From the NCBI RefSeq assembly GCF_003945345.1, contig NZ_AP019308.1, positions 4,419,501-4,483,500 on the forward strand: 64,000 nucleotides of DNA. The letters are read 5' to 3'. The stretch is from Paenibacillus baekrokdamisoli (GTDB lineage Bacteria > Bacillota > Bacilli > Paenibacillales > Paenibacillaceae). The notes below the pieces were generated by a model that saw only the letters and a program-made list of their open reading frames with translations, did no database searches and was not told the origin of the DNA. Shown here in pieces: positions 1-9,231 of the stretch (position 1 is the stretch's first letter; every line of letters begins with the position of its first letter). The translations under genes were made by a program, and so were the position numbers.

Positions 1-1312
1 CAGTAGCATTCCGCTTTGCTAACTGTAAGTTGGATTTTATAGTACCATCAAATAAAACTGGTTCTTGCATTACAACCCCAACGTTTTGACGTAAGGAACG
101 AACTGAATACTTATTAATGTCAATTCCATCAATCTGAATTGAACCATGATTAGGCTTATAAAATCTAAGAAGAAGATTAATTAGAGTTGACTTGCCTGAT
201 CCACTCACCCCCACTAATGCTACGCTTTCATTGGTACTCAGAGTCAATGATAGTTCTGAAAGTATATTTATTTCAGGTTCATAACCGAAGGAGATATTAT
301 TAAATTTCACTACTCCTTTTGATACCTTTAACTGTTCTCCATGCTTTTCTTCCTCTTGCTCTTTCCACAACTCAAATATTCTTCTGATTGAAACACGATT
401 TTGTTGAAATCTTGTATTGGCCCCACTTAAGCTATTTAATAATGAATTGGCTTGATTGAAGTACTCTATTGTAGCTATAAATGCACCAACGGTAAACTTC
501 CCTTTTATTATTAGAAAGGCTGAAACAGTATAAAGAATTAGATCAGAACATAGTGAGATGAACGTGATAATTCGATTAGATGATAATTCAAGAAAATTAT
601 TTTTATTTTTAAGAGGAATTAACTTAGATAGCAGAACAACAAATTTCCGTGTGACATTTCGTTCACTTGCTAATAGGTGAATATCTCTCAATCCATTAAA
701 AATTTCCAATACCCAGCTAATCGTTTTACCATACTCTGTTCTGTATAAATCTAAATTCCGCTTAATATACCTACCAAATAACATAGAAATGTAAACCGAT
801 AATGGGACAATTATGAACATGAGTATCGCAAGACGATAATTCATTATCGTGATCAAAACAATTGCAGTGAGTAGCCTCAGAGAATTAGCAATTGCATAAA
901 AAAAGTTCCAGTGTAAAAAATTCATGAATTCCTCTGAGTCATTATTGATCAGAGTAATAATGTTACCCGTTTGAGAATCTTGAAACCAACTTGTTTTGAT
1001 TAAAAATATCTTTTCAAAAATCTTTTTTCTTATATCGAATAAGAAGCGTGTCATAAGATATGACCACACCGCATTTAAAATTAAATGCAATGATTGTTCG
1101 TTCAGGTAAATAAGAACGTATACCAATATAATATGAACAAATATTTCTTTATTATGATTGTAAAAGGCCTCATCGACTAACATGCCGAATATATATGGAT
1201 ATAACATGCCTACAAAGGATGTTACTACAACACACAGAAAGAGGTTAGTTAGGCTCCATTTATATGGTTTGGCTAACTGCAAGATAATTTTCAACTCTTG
1301 TTTTAATCCCAC
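1..1312 (-). CDS. ABC transporter, fused permease/ATP-binding exporter (3' end cut by window)
   Basis: Half-transporter of the exporter class, with the membrane domain first and the ATPase domain after it. About 437 codons are visible; the Walker A motif (VSGSGKSTL) lies near position 200 and reading leaves the window just after VMQEPVLFDGT, so the signature and Walker B motifs are not seen. I chose the GTG at 1312 because TAGGAG lies about 8 bases upstream and no better start follows. It is the last visible gene of a minus-strand run ACP, ligase, reductase, exporter, so export of the small molecule made by that run is a reasonable inference. The substrate cannot be told. Lipid-A-exporter-like or peptide exporter are the alternatives. 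Confidence 0.85.
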   Translation of the reverse strand, partial: MGLKQELKIILQLAKPYKWSLTNLFLCVVVTSFVGMLYPYIFGMLVDEAFYNHNKEIFVHIILVYVLIYLNEQSLHLILNAVWSYLMTRFLFDIRKKIFEKIFLIKTSWFQDSQTGNIITLINNDSEEFMNFLHWNFFYAIANSLRLLTAIVLITIMNYRLAILMFIIVPLSVYISMLFGRYIKRNLDLYRTEYGKTISWVLEIFNGLRDIHLLASERNVTRKFVVLLSKLIPLKNKNNFLELSSNRIITFISLCSDLILYTVSAFLIIKGKFTVGAFIATIEYFNQANSLLNSLSGANTRFQQNRVSIRRIFELWKEQEEEKHGEQLKVSKGVVKFNNISFGYEPEINILSELSLTLSTNESVALVGVSGSGKSTLINLLLRFYKPNHGSIQIDGIDINKYSVRSLRQNVGVVMQEPVLFDGTIKSNLQLAKRNAT

Positions 1313-1585
1313 TGTTAATTCTCCTATCTAAAAAAGAAAAGTAATACCACGACTATCAATAACGTAGAGAAAAGGGAAAAAACAGGAGTTTTAACTGCGA
1401 TAAACATAATGAACTTTTTAATACCATCTTCACCTCTTAAATCTTGAAATTTGACATTGAATGAAATAACTTTTTTTTAGTAACTTCTTATAATTTAATT
1501 TTAGCCTCTCAAATATTTAAACGATGAATTTTCAAGTTCATATCAGTTGTAATTTTAAATATCTATTTATAATACAAAACTTGTA

Positions 1586-2329
1586 CTAGAGAATTCGAGA
1601 ATCAAGATTAAATACTTGCCCACTAATTCCATTAAACATGTCTGAAGACATATAAAGTATAAAATTCACTAAATCATCTAAAGAAGGATCAAGATTAAGG
1701 ACACTTTTATCGATTGCTACTTGCCTTTTAAACTCATCATGACGGTTTAGATCAGTTGGAATAAACCCAGGACACAAAGCATTAACACTTATATTGAATT
1801 TCCCTAATTCTTTTGCGAGTGCTTTTGTAAATCCAATGACTCCTGCTTTTGAAGCACAATAATTGGTTTGGCCTTCACTTCCATGTTGTCCTTTCAACGA
1901 GGTAATATTAATAATCTTTCCAGCTTTTTTTTTAATCATCTCTTTCGAAAATACTTTTGAGCAATAGAAAACACTACTTAGATTAGTTGCGACAATATCA
2001 TTCCATTGCTGATCAGTCATAAATGAGATGAGGTTATCACTACAAATCCCTGCATTATTAATAAGTACATCAATTTTCCCAAAAGATTGAATTGTTTTTT
2101 CACAAAGAAGACCCACTTGTTTTATATCTCGAACGTCAGCTCTAATAGCAATACATTTGGGAGTAATCGAATTAACTTCAAATAATAATTCTTCAGCACT
2201 TGCTTGATTTTGATAGTAGTTTATAACAATATTCGCACCTTCGGTTGCAAATTTCCGAATAAGCTCTCTGCCAATGCCTCTAGAGGATCCCGTTACAACA
2301 ATCGTCTTATTCCTCACATCTATAATCAC
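1586..2329 (-). CDS. Short-chain dehydrogenase/reductase, FabG-like
   Basis: 247 residues, the normal length for a classical SDR. The cofactor loop TGSSRGIGRE is near residue 14, NNAG near 90, the catalytic serine in the NITSLKG segment near 143 and YCASK (Tyr/Lys pair) near 157. The fold and motifs match 3-oxoacyl-ACP reductases, which reduce a keto group with NADPH. The start is GTG with GGCGGGAT upstream. Downstream of an acyl ligase and a free ACP, a role in trimming an acyl chain carried on that ACP is likely, but FabG-like sequences also act on free substrates. It is probably not the housekeeping fabG, since no fatty-acid synthesis genes surround it. Confidence 0.85.
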   Translation of the reverse strand: MIIDVRNKTIVVTGSSRGIGRELIRKFATEGANIVINYYQNQASAEELLFEVNSITPKCIAIRADVRDIKQVGLLCEKTIQSFGKIDVLINNAGICSDNLISFMTDQQWNDIVATNLSSVFYCSKVFSKEMIKKKAGKIINITSLKGQHGSEGQTNYCASKAGVIGFTKALAKELGKFNISVNALCPGFIPTDLNRHDEFKRQVAIDKSVLNLDPSLDDLVNFILYMSSDMFNGISGQVFNLDSRIL

Positions 2330-2369
2330 TAATATCCCGCCTTAATTTTAGAGGCTAATAATCTTGGTT

Positions 2370-3863
2370 TTAGAAGCGTTTAATTTTCCCAGTTTTTGTT
2401 TTATTCAAGTTTTCAACTATTATTATTCTTGCTGGAACCTTAAATCTCGTTAAATTCATGTGGCAGTACTTATTTATATCATGTTGGATGTTTTTTATAT
2501 CCTTTTTATCCCCATGAATAACAATTTTAGCAATGGGAACTTCCCCTAATAATTCATGACTTTCTTTAATAACAATTGCTTCTTTGATTAAAGGATATTG
2601 TAATAAAACTTCCTCAATCTCTTCGGGATATATATTCATCCCTCCACTAATAATTACATTCTTTTTCCTACCTACTAAATAAATATATTGATCTTGATCG
2701 TATTTAGCTAAGTCACCTGTATATAACCAACCATCTTGCAACACTTTACTAGTTTCTCCAATTTGTTTATAGTAACCTTTCATTACATTTTCACCTTTTA
2801 CAATAATCTCACCAATCACCTCTGCCGCTACTTCTTCGCCATTATGGTTGACGATTTTGACGCTAACATTGGGAAGGGCTTTTCCAACTGAACCTATTTT
2901 TCTAAGAGCGTCTTCAGGTAGTAAACAAGTTACCCTAGGAGCAGCTTCTGTCTGTCCATAGGTATGCACAAATCCAATTGATGGAAATTCATCTATAAGT
3001 TTCCTCAACTTATCAACGGGCATAATTCCTCCACCGAAGCATATGTAACGTAAAGATGATATATCAAAGCGTTGTTTTTCTTTATGTTGAAGTAATAGAA
3101 AGAGAACAGATGGAACTGTCGTGAAATTTGTGATTTGTTCTTTCTCCACTAGTTGAAGGAATTGTTTTGGCGAGAACATGGTATGTAAAATTACAATCGT
3201 TCCACCCAAACAAAGGTGCGTTAAAAATTGAGCTGTATTACAATATCCAAAAAACATTGGCAACTGGACAAGTGAAATGTCATCTGAATTTAGTTGCAAT
3301 GACTCAATATTGGAATTAATGTTAGATATTAGATTCCGATGACTTAGCATAACTCGTTTAGGGTTGCTCGTCGTTCCAGAAGTATGTAACATAATTGCTA
3401 TTTGATCTGATTCGTCATCATATTTAAGGTCATCATTATTGTATTGAAGCATTTTCTTATCATTGATTAAAATTATCTCATCCGAATCAACAATTACGAT
3501 TCGCGTGGCCTGCTCCATGCCAGATAGCATTTCTTTCAAAATATTTAAATTCGAAAAGTTCGTAATTATTAACTCTGCTTGACAATATATTAATGTACTT
3601 TCTATTTCAGCCTTCTTTGCTAAAGTGGAAATTGGAATAATTACTTTATCACATAACGTTATCGCAAAATAGGAAACAGCATATTGAATTGAGTTTGGTA
3701 AAAATATGGCTATATGATTCGAGAAAGTTGTTAATGGTTTTAATCGGTTAGCCAAAATACTTGCTTGATCAAGTAATTGATCATAAGAAATGGTTTCATT
3801 TCCAAATATTATAGCTGTTTTATTGTTTCCCCTTTGCCTTAACACTATATCTTTAATTAACAT
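2370..3863 (-). CDS. Acyl-CoA/acyl-ACP synthetase (ANL AMP-ligase)
   Basis: Adenylate-forming enzyme that activates a carboxylic acid with ATP and passes it to a thiol. Visible motifs are HTSGTTSNPKRVMLSHRN (phosphate loop), HTYGQTEAAPR, YTGDLAKYD, GRKKNVIISGG and KTKTGKIKR with the C-terminal lysine, so the enzyme looks complete. A longer frame exists to 3923, but the ATG at 3863 has AAAGGTGA at the right distance and avoids overlapping the ACP gene, which gives 497 residues. It lies 22 bases after the ACP stop. Loading of an acid onto that ACP is inferred from the pairing; the acid is unknown. Confidence 0.85.
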   Translation of the reverse strand: MLIKDIVLRQRGNNKTAIIFGNETISYDQLLDQASILANRLKPLTTFSNHIAIFLPNSIQYAVSYFAITLCDKVIIPISTLAKKAEIESTLIYCQAELIITNFSNLNILKEMLSGMEQATRIVIVDSDEIILINDKKMLQYNNDDLKYDDESDQIAIMLHTSGTTSNPKRVMLSHRNLISNINSNIESLQLNSDDISLVQLPMFFGYCNTAQFLTHLCLGGTIVILHTMFSPKQFLQLVEKEQITNFTTVPSVLFLLLQHKEKQRFDISSLRYICFGGGIMPVDKLRKLIDEFPSIGFVHTYGQTEAAPRVTCLLPEDALRKIGSVGKALPNVSVKIVNHNGEEVAAEVIGEIIVKGENVMKGYYKQIGETSKVLQDGWLYTGDLAKYDQDQYIYLVGRKKNVIISGGMNIYPEEIEEVLLQYPLIKEAIVIKESHELLGEVPIAKIVIHGDKKDIKNIQHDINKYCHMNLTRFKVPARIIIVENLNKTKTGKIKRF

Positions 3864-3885
3864 CTGAATCACCTTTCTATATAAG

Positions 3886-4125
3886 TCAGAAAAATGCTTG
3901 TATTTTTTCGATAACCATAACAATTTTTTCTATAGTTTCGAAGTTTTCTAGCAATAGATACTCATCATCAAATGTTATTCCCATTTCTTCTTCTAGTGCG
4001 ACGATTAGTTGAATCGCTGTTAAAGAATCTAATCCATGTTCCATTAAATTTATATCCATACCCAATGAATCTTTTTTTTTCAATACTTCTAGCACCTTGT
4101 TGTGTACAATTTTAGTTGTATCCAT
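3886..4125 (-). CDS. Acyl carrier protein
   Basis: 79-residue free carrier protein with the phosphopantetheine site GLDSL, serine at residue 34, followed by TAIQLIVALEEEMG, typical of the recognition helix. AGGAGG lies about 12 bases before the ATG. It is the first gene of the minus-strand run toward the ABC exporter, so it probably carries the intermediate activated by the ligase and modified by the reductase. The sequence differs from housekeeping AcpP proteins (no DSLD signature), and this points to specialised metabolism. The tightly packed downstream genes suggest one transcript. Confidence 0.88.
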   Translation of the reverse strand: MDTTKIVHNKVLEVLKKKDSLGMDINLMEHGLDSLTAIQLIVALEEEMGITFDDEYLLLENFETIEKIVMVIEKIQAFF

Positions 4126-4578
4126 TACTTTTCTTTTCCTCCTGCCGCTTTCAAATTACAATATAATACAGTATACTACAAGATATGAACTCCTATTACA
4201 ATGGATTCTGTAATATCAACTTCTCTTTATTTTGTTAATTTATTACTGTTTATTAGATTCCAAAATTCGGATTTTCTGTTTTCTTTTAAAAGAATTAAAT
4301 GTTTTCGTAAATTTGCAGACTCGGATTGGGGTAGTTAATAAGATCCTATAGGGTATTCACAAAGTAGCAGGAGTTTGAAATTGAATTTTTTAAAGGGACT
4401 CGCTATTCTTCAGGGGGGACCAGAGACTATTCACTTTACAATGCAAAATCGAGTAAGGCGTGCATGAAGCATTCCACATTTTTTTATTTTCATTCAACAC
4501 TTGGGATGAGGGCTAAATGCCAACGTTTGATGCAGTCAATGTTTAGTACTTACAAATTGCATATAAGGATGTTACTCG
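4126..4578. other. Intergenic region between divergent ACP and AraC genes
   Basis: AT-rich spacer holding the outward promoters of the acyl carrier operon (minus) and the AraC-type regulator (plus). I see no convincing reading frame. The regulator beside it makes this the obvious place for its binding site, but no clear repeat was recognised. Confidence 0.4.
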
Positions 4579-5370
4579 ATGGAAATATTTTCAGTTAATG
4601 ATGTATGTCTATTTCCAGAACAGACAAGTTACATCCATACGTCCAGAAATTGTTCCGTATTTATTAGGTGTCAAGGCCACGCTTTATTGATTCACAAGAA
4701 AAATTCTGATGATATAATTAACGAAGATTTATTAGTTACTCGTACGTCATTTAGTGAATTAAAAATCCGAGCTAACCATAAACCAATTAGATTGTCAGTA
4801 CTTATATTTGATGAAAGTATTCTTATGTCAAAGATCAAGAACAATATTTATTCAATTAAATCTATGCCCGAAGAAATAATTAAACTAGCAGATAAACTTA
4901 TTATAAATAATATCGAAAACGATACCACAGCATTTTCATTTCTTATTAGAGAAATACAATTGCATATTTTGAATCTAAATGAGGATTTTCCTGTTATAAA
5001 AAACAAAATTGATCCAAGGCTTATCAAAATAAATAGGTATCTACGCCAAAATTACAAAGAAACTATTACCCTTCAATTACTAAGTGATATGGTACATGTT
5101 AATCCTGTATATTTAAGTAATTCCTATTCGCATGTATTTAAAATATCTCCAATTCATCATTTAAATACATATCGTATAAATGAATCAAAAAAATTATTGT
5201 GTAGTTTAGAGAAGTCTTTAAGTAGCATTGCTGAATCAGTTGGGTTCTCGTCTTCTTCACATTTTTGTGCTACTTTTAAGCGATACACTTCAATGAGTCC
5301 AGCTGAATATAGACAACAACTAAAAATCGAACCAAAAAAAGAACTATTCACGGTCTCAATTGAACTATGA
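4579..5370 (+). CDS. AraC family transcriptional regulator
   Basis: 263 residues. The C-terminal third is an AraC double helix-turn-helix: TLQLLSDMVHVNPVYLSN (first helix pair, near 169) and SLSSIAESVGFSSSSHF (second, near 214), followed by the conserved FKRYTSMSPAEYR. The N-terminal half is a divergent sensor domain with no recognised ligand motif. AAGGATG precedes the ATG. It is transcribed away from the ACP/ligase/SDR/exporter operon, so control of that operon is a reasonable inference. An IS3 element sits directly downstream. Confidence 0.88.
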   Translation: MEIFSVNDVCLFPEQTSYIHTSRNCSVFIRCQGHALLIHKKNSDDIINEDLLVTRTSFSELKIRANHKPIRLSVLIFDESILMSKIKNNIYSIKSMPEEIIKLADKLIINNIENDTTAFSFLIREIQLHILNLNEDFPVIKNKIDPRLIKINRYLRQNYKETITLQLLSDMVHVNPVYLSNSYSHVFKISPIHHLNTYRINESKKLLCSLEKSLSSIAESVGFSSSSHFCATFKRYTSMSPAEYRQQLKIEPKKELFTVSIEL

Positions 5371-5371
5371 C

Positions 5372-5417
5372 CCGGAAGGTGGGCACTTTGAAAAAAGTGC
5401 CCACCTTCCGGTTTTTT
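5372..5417 (+). terminator. Perfect 18-bp hairpin followed by T6
   Basis: Arms at 5372-5389 and 5394-5411 are exact reverse complements around a 4-base loop and are followed by TTTTTT. It lies two bases after the AraC stop and 46 bases before the IS3 OrfA start. It can end the regulator transcript, or it may belong to the left end of the insertion sequence and block readthrough into the transposase. Confidence 0.75.
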
Positions 5418-5462
5418 GCGTTTATAATGTAGTCTAACAAGACAAGAAGCGAGGTCAAATAC

Positions 5463-5915
5463 ATGACAGATAGCAAGAAGTCCTCAAAGAAACGACATCG
5501 TTTTACGGAGCACCAGATGGGACAGTTGGAAGTCAATGCCCACGTCCTACACGTTTCAGAAAAATCCATTAGCTATTCGCCTGCTTTTAAGTTAGCTGCT
5601 TTAAAGGCCTACCAGCAAGGAAAGACGCCACAGGAAATATTTATTGATGCAGGATTTCAATTAGATGTAATCGGTAGCCGGAAACCTAATGAATGTTTAA
5701 AACGATGGCGCTCCGCTCATGCTTTACACGGCGAAGATGGCCTTCTTGAAGAGCGAAGAGGCAAAGGGGCAACGGGTCGTAAACCCAAAGAAGACCTGTC
5801 CTTGGAGGAAGAACTAAAGCGTGCTAAGGCACAGATCAAGCTGCTGGAAATGGAGAACGACTTTCTAAAAAAGCTAGAGGAACGAGAGAGGCAGGTGAGA
5901 GCGAGCAAACACTGA
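5463..5915 (+). CDS. IS3-family (IS150-like) transposase OrfA
   Basis: 150 residues. An N-terminal helix-turn-helix (SPAFKLAALKAYQQGKTPQE) and a C-terminal leucine-rich coiled coil (LEEELKRAKAQIKLLEMEND) are the signature of IS3 OrfA proteins, which bind the element ends and normally act fused to OrfB by a -1 frameshift. This frame is intact, but OrfB after it is broken, so the element should not transpose by itself. Confidence 0.85.
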   Translation: MTDSKKSSKKRHRFTEHQMGQLEVNAHVLHVSEKSISYSPAFKLAALKAYQQGKTPQEIFIDAGFQLDVIGSRKPNECLKRWRSAHALHGEDGLLEERRGKGATGRKPKEDLSLEEELKRAKAQIKLLEMENDFLKKLEERERQVRASKH

Positions 5916-6150
5916 GCCCCTCAGAATCCTTCGAGCTCATCAACCAAACGATCCGTCTCCACGCTGCTCAGGGGATGACAAGCTATCTATCTAGACTGTC
6001 TGAGGTTAGCAAAAGTGGCTACTACCGCTGGCTTCATGCGGAGCAAACACGTCAGATTAAAGAAGTATCCGACGAGCAAGATCTCATCCTCATAAAGAAC
6101 CAATTTAACGCATTCAACAAAAAGGCGGGAACGCTCGTCATTAAAATGTT
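5916..6150 (+). pseudogene. IS3-family transposase OrfB, N-terminal fragment
   Basis: In another frame from OrfA the sequence reads SYLSRLSEVSKSGYYRWLH and continues to about KKAGTLVIKMF, matching the start of IS3 OrfB proteins (the 'SRSGYYRW' helix and the region before the DDE core). It then stops matching: the whole integrase core is gone and the DNA runs directly into an IS1380-type fragment at about 6151. Confidence 0.7.
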
Positions 6151-6426
6151 CAACGGGGACACATGGAGAATTTCATTAAAGAAGCGAAGAACGGATTTGC
6201 TTGCCATAAGATGAGCAGCACCGCATTTGAAACCAATGCAGTTAAATTGCAACTGGCGATGTTGGCGTACAACTTCAACAACTGGTTTCGTCAACTGTGT
6301 TTACCCGAGAAGCTAAAACCAAGCCGTATGGAGACGTTACGTACCAAGCTAATTAAAATTGCAGGGAAACTGATCTATTCCGGTCGCTATTGGACATGGA
6401 AATTGTGTAGCTCCTGCGTTTACTGA
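6151..6426 (+). pseudogene. IS1380-family transposase, C-terminal fragment
   Basis: Reads RGHMENFIKEAKNGF and continues through AYNFNNWFRQLCLPEK to a stop at 6426. This is the C-terminal end of IS1380-type DDE transposases, which contain ENxIKEAKNGF followed by a long helical segment. It is fused to the IS3 OrfB fragment without a gap, so the junction at about 6151 records a deletion or an insertion followed by deletion. It is a different copy from the IS1380 relic at 9232-10574. Confidence 0.7.
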
Positions 6427-7515
6427 GAACCATTCATCCAAACGCTGAACAATATCCAACGTTTACCAAGGTTTGAGTGACGGTTAGCTCATTCTAGAAA
6501 AATATCAAAAGTTACATTCCAGCATAACGGGAAAGTGTGTCCGTTTTCACGTCCATATATTGGATATTTTTGAATCCCTACATAATTGCTTAAGAAATCC
6601 GCTAGGTTGCATCTTCTTCATTTAGATTTGAGTGATTTCCGAAGATGAAAACCCCTTTATTTTCCATTTTAACCAAGCAACTCAAGGCTCTATGAATATT
6701 TCAGGGGTAAGTAAGCACAGGTTGATTGGGTTATTTTTGAGTATATTCAAATCAATATTAAAAGTAGGTGTATACATTTATTATAGTGCTTATTTATTCG
6801 CGTACATTGTATCTAAATATACAGTTGATAAGAAAGCGGAGAGCTTAACGGCTGTCATAAAAGAGTTTTGACGTACTTTGAAGGAATGATAAAACCCTGT
6901 TTGTATGACAATAGAAAGATACTTGTCATCGAGAAAGAATTGCAAGGTATCTTGTCTGAGTAGTAGATAATCGGCATATTTATATCTTACCTACTGAATC
7001 CTTATACACTTTGATAGTACAGGGTAAGCCTCATACACGGGGAACGTTTGTATACATTGAAGCTCCTACTCAAATAGGTAGTTGAGATAATCAAATCCAT
7101 TTTCTTTTGCTGATCCCATTACGCTATATAGGATCTCGCTCCAACAGAAGGTTTGATGGAGCGTTAGCCGCGGTTACTTACTAGCTCCCCCCCGTATAAT
7201 ACCACCTTATTCCCACTGGTTGCGGCAATAGGTGAAAGAAAGAAGAGCTACATGCATTCGAAACTACCGTACAGATGCTTGAAGAAGGGAGTTCCGAATG
7301 TTCTTCTTTCTCTTTTCGTCACGGTCGATTTCTCCTCAAATGTAATGTCTGTAGTTTACTAGACCACAATTTTTATGTCCAGATGAGTGTAACCGATCCA
7401 ATATTCAGTTTCATTTCTTAGAGCAACAACAAAAGTTAGTCACCTATATTACATATTTCACGGATGAAACACGCTTCTTCTACCTGTCCGCTTTATTAGT
7501 GTTTTCAACAGAAAC
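6427..7515. other. Degraded intergenic DNA after the IS fragments
   Basis: No gene is convincing here. A 79-codon plus-strand frame at 6632-6871 lacks a good ribosome site and resembles no known protein. On the minus strand, starting at a GTG at 7322 with GGAG upstream, the translation begins VTKRERRTF before going out of frame; this resembles the start of IS3 OrfA proteins (TKRERRTFTPEFK) and may be one more relic. Confidence 0.35.
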
Positions 7516-8514
7516 TTATACTATTTGTTTGATTTTTAATATCAAGTTTTTTAGAATATCCTCTTCTTGTTGTTCTATTTGTTTAATGAGTACACTCAAC
7601 TTATCCTTTTCATAAGTTCCAAAAGCATTAGTAATATTAAATTTTAGAGTAGAATTAAATACAATAGTAGCTGTCTTTACTAGTTTCTCGCTGTTAATAA
7701 TTAGATCATCTATGTTATTTAGATATCCCATTTTCGTTAAAAATTTTATTCGTTCTAATAAAGCCGCTTTATGTTCAAGTAACAAACGAAAGACTCTTTT
7801 GTCCCAAAAAGTTGTGTTCGCCTTAATGTAGGATAATATATATTCATACACATCTTTTCCATAAGCATCTTGTTCATTTATTGGAATATTAAAGTATTTA
7901 AACTGTGCATCATTCTTACCATTTAAAAAGTCTTCCATTTGATTTAATATAAATAAAATATTAAAATGAAAATCTTCCTTTCTAGGAATTATTAATCCTA
8001 ATGTACTTTGCGATGCATTATCCTTAGTTGAGCAAAATATAAATCCATCGCGAAAATTATCATAAGATACCTTTTCGGTAACAAATTGACCTTCTCTGTT
8101 ATACGCTACTACATTAAGTATCTTTTCATCATCATCATAACCTATTACTAAAATATCATGAAAAAAACTTTCTGAATAATAGGCCCACCTGTTCGGTAAG
8201 AAGTATTCGTTGATATATGTACTCACATAATATCCATGATTCAATGAAACTATAATAAACTGAATCGGATCTTCAGTAATATCTTCTACAAAAGATTTTG
8301 TAAGATATGTTCTGCTTAAAAAAGGGTTTACTAATGATGAAAAAACTAACTTATGATCTTCTAAGTTTAAATTTTTTTTAGGGCAACACAATTGTATATA
8401 GTTCATATGATACCATGGTATTGACTCTTCTATCGTTGACGTTATTCCTAATTCACAGCCTATATAGTTAAATGTCCTAATAGGAGGAACAATAAAAGGG
8501 AGTAGCTTTTTCAT
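7516..8514 (-). CDS. BtrH-like / C39-type papain-fold protein, copy 1
   Basis: 332 residues starting MKKLLP, with a conserved block PWYHMNYIQLCCPKK near residue 33 and a central segment FFHDILVIGYDDDEKIL near 124 that looks like the His/Asp half of a C39/papain-type fold, as in the butirosin protein BtrH and its relatives. The C-terminal 130 residues are mostly helical. I see no clear catalytic cysteine in the expected N-terminal place, so enzymatic activity is doubtful. It is clearly a paralog of the gene at 12937-13971 (same first six residues, same WY..x..IQL.CPK block) and of the remnant at 15030-15273. BtrH acts in acyl transfer from an ACP in butirosin synthesis, which would fit the nearby ACP; this link is inference. 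Confidence 0.55.
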   Translation of the reverse strand: MKKLLPFIVPPIRTFNYIGCELGITSTIEESIPWYHMNYIQLCCPKKNLNLEDHKLVFSSLVNPFLSRTYLTKSFVEDITEDPIQFIIVSLNHGYYVSTYINEYFLPNRWAYYSESFFHDILVIGYDDDEKILNVVAYNREGQFVTEKVSYDNFRDGFIFCSTKDNASQSTLGLIIPRKEDFHFNILFILNQMEDFLNGKNDAQFKYFNIPINEQDAYGKDVYEYILSYIKANTTFWDKRVFRLLLEHKAALLERIKFLTKMGYLNNIDDLIINSEKLVKTATIVFNSTLKFNITNAFGTYEKDKLSVLIKQIEQQEEDILKNLILKIKQIV

Positions 8515-9231
8515 AATATTTTCTCCTCGAAAAATGTATTATTCTTAATTTCTACTTTACTTCTGTAACCCAATTCCATCGGAACTAGCGATAACCATCA
8601 TTACTCTAAAAAATCGATTGGATTACGGATTGCGATTTCACCTGAACCTGACAGCGTTAATGTATTCAAGTCGGGCAAAGTAAAGTGTTGTTGCTTTATT
8701 TGACGAGCAGGTCCGTACCGTATGCAAATTGACGAAACTTCGTCCCTGTACTGTCATTTAATTCTAGTAGAACCTGTTCAAAAAGCTCACAAATATATAA
8801 AAAAATATCAATAATTCCCAACCAACACCATGCTTTTCCATTATCAATTGCAGTGAATCCTCCAGATTTCATGAATTGGTTCAGATCCAATTATATACAA
8901 ATAAGTCTCCCCGTACAAGATAGCCTCAACTAATAGATTTATTATTCATTTTGGGATTATTATATCTTGTATCCAATACTATAAAAATTTTATACGAAAA
9001 GAGTTAGTATTAGATAAAAACTACTCAGTTTAATTATTTAATAGATGCAATTGATCGTAACCTTTGTACGCTAATGAATATCCTGAATCCGTGACGATCT
9101 ACGTCCCCGTGTTCTTTTAGTTCTGGATGCTCTTCTAATCAGATCCAGTCGACATCATTGTGGGTAGAATCCAGCCCGAAGCAGAGCCCCCTGTTTGTGA
9201 GCGCTCGAATTGGCGTATTCATAAACGGTTT
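8515..9231. other. Intergenic region with an unassigned coding fragment
   Basis: On the minus strand between about 8600 and 8730 a frame reads KQQHFTLPDLNTLTLSGSG then GEIAIRNPIDFLE and a stop. It looks like the true C-terminal end of a protein but has no start, so I treat it as a relic of unknown origin. An overlapping 64-codon frame at 8696-8890 is not supported. The rest is AT-rich with no visible gene. Confidence 0.3.

Noticed and set aside
6632..6871. 79-codon plus-strand frame with hydrophobic segment
   Set aside because: No ribosome site or recognisable family, in relic DNA.
7245..7322. Another IS3 OrfA start on the minus strand
   Set aside because: Only about ten residues (TKRERRTF) match before the frame is lost; noted in the intergenic entry but not called.
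8696..8890. 64-codon minus-strand frame
   Set aside because: Another frame over the same DNA reads more like a protein end; no ribosome site.
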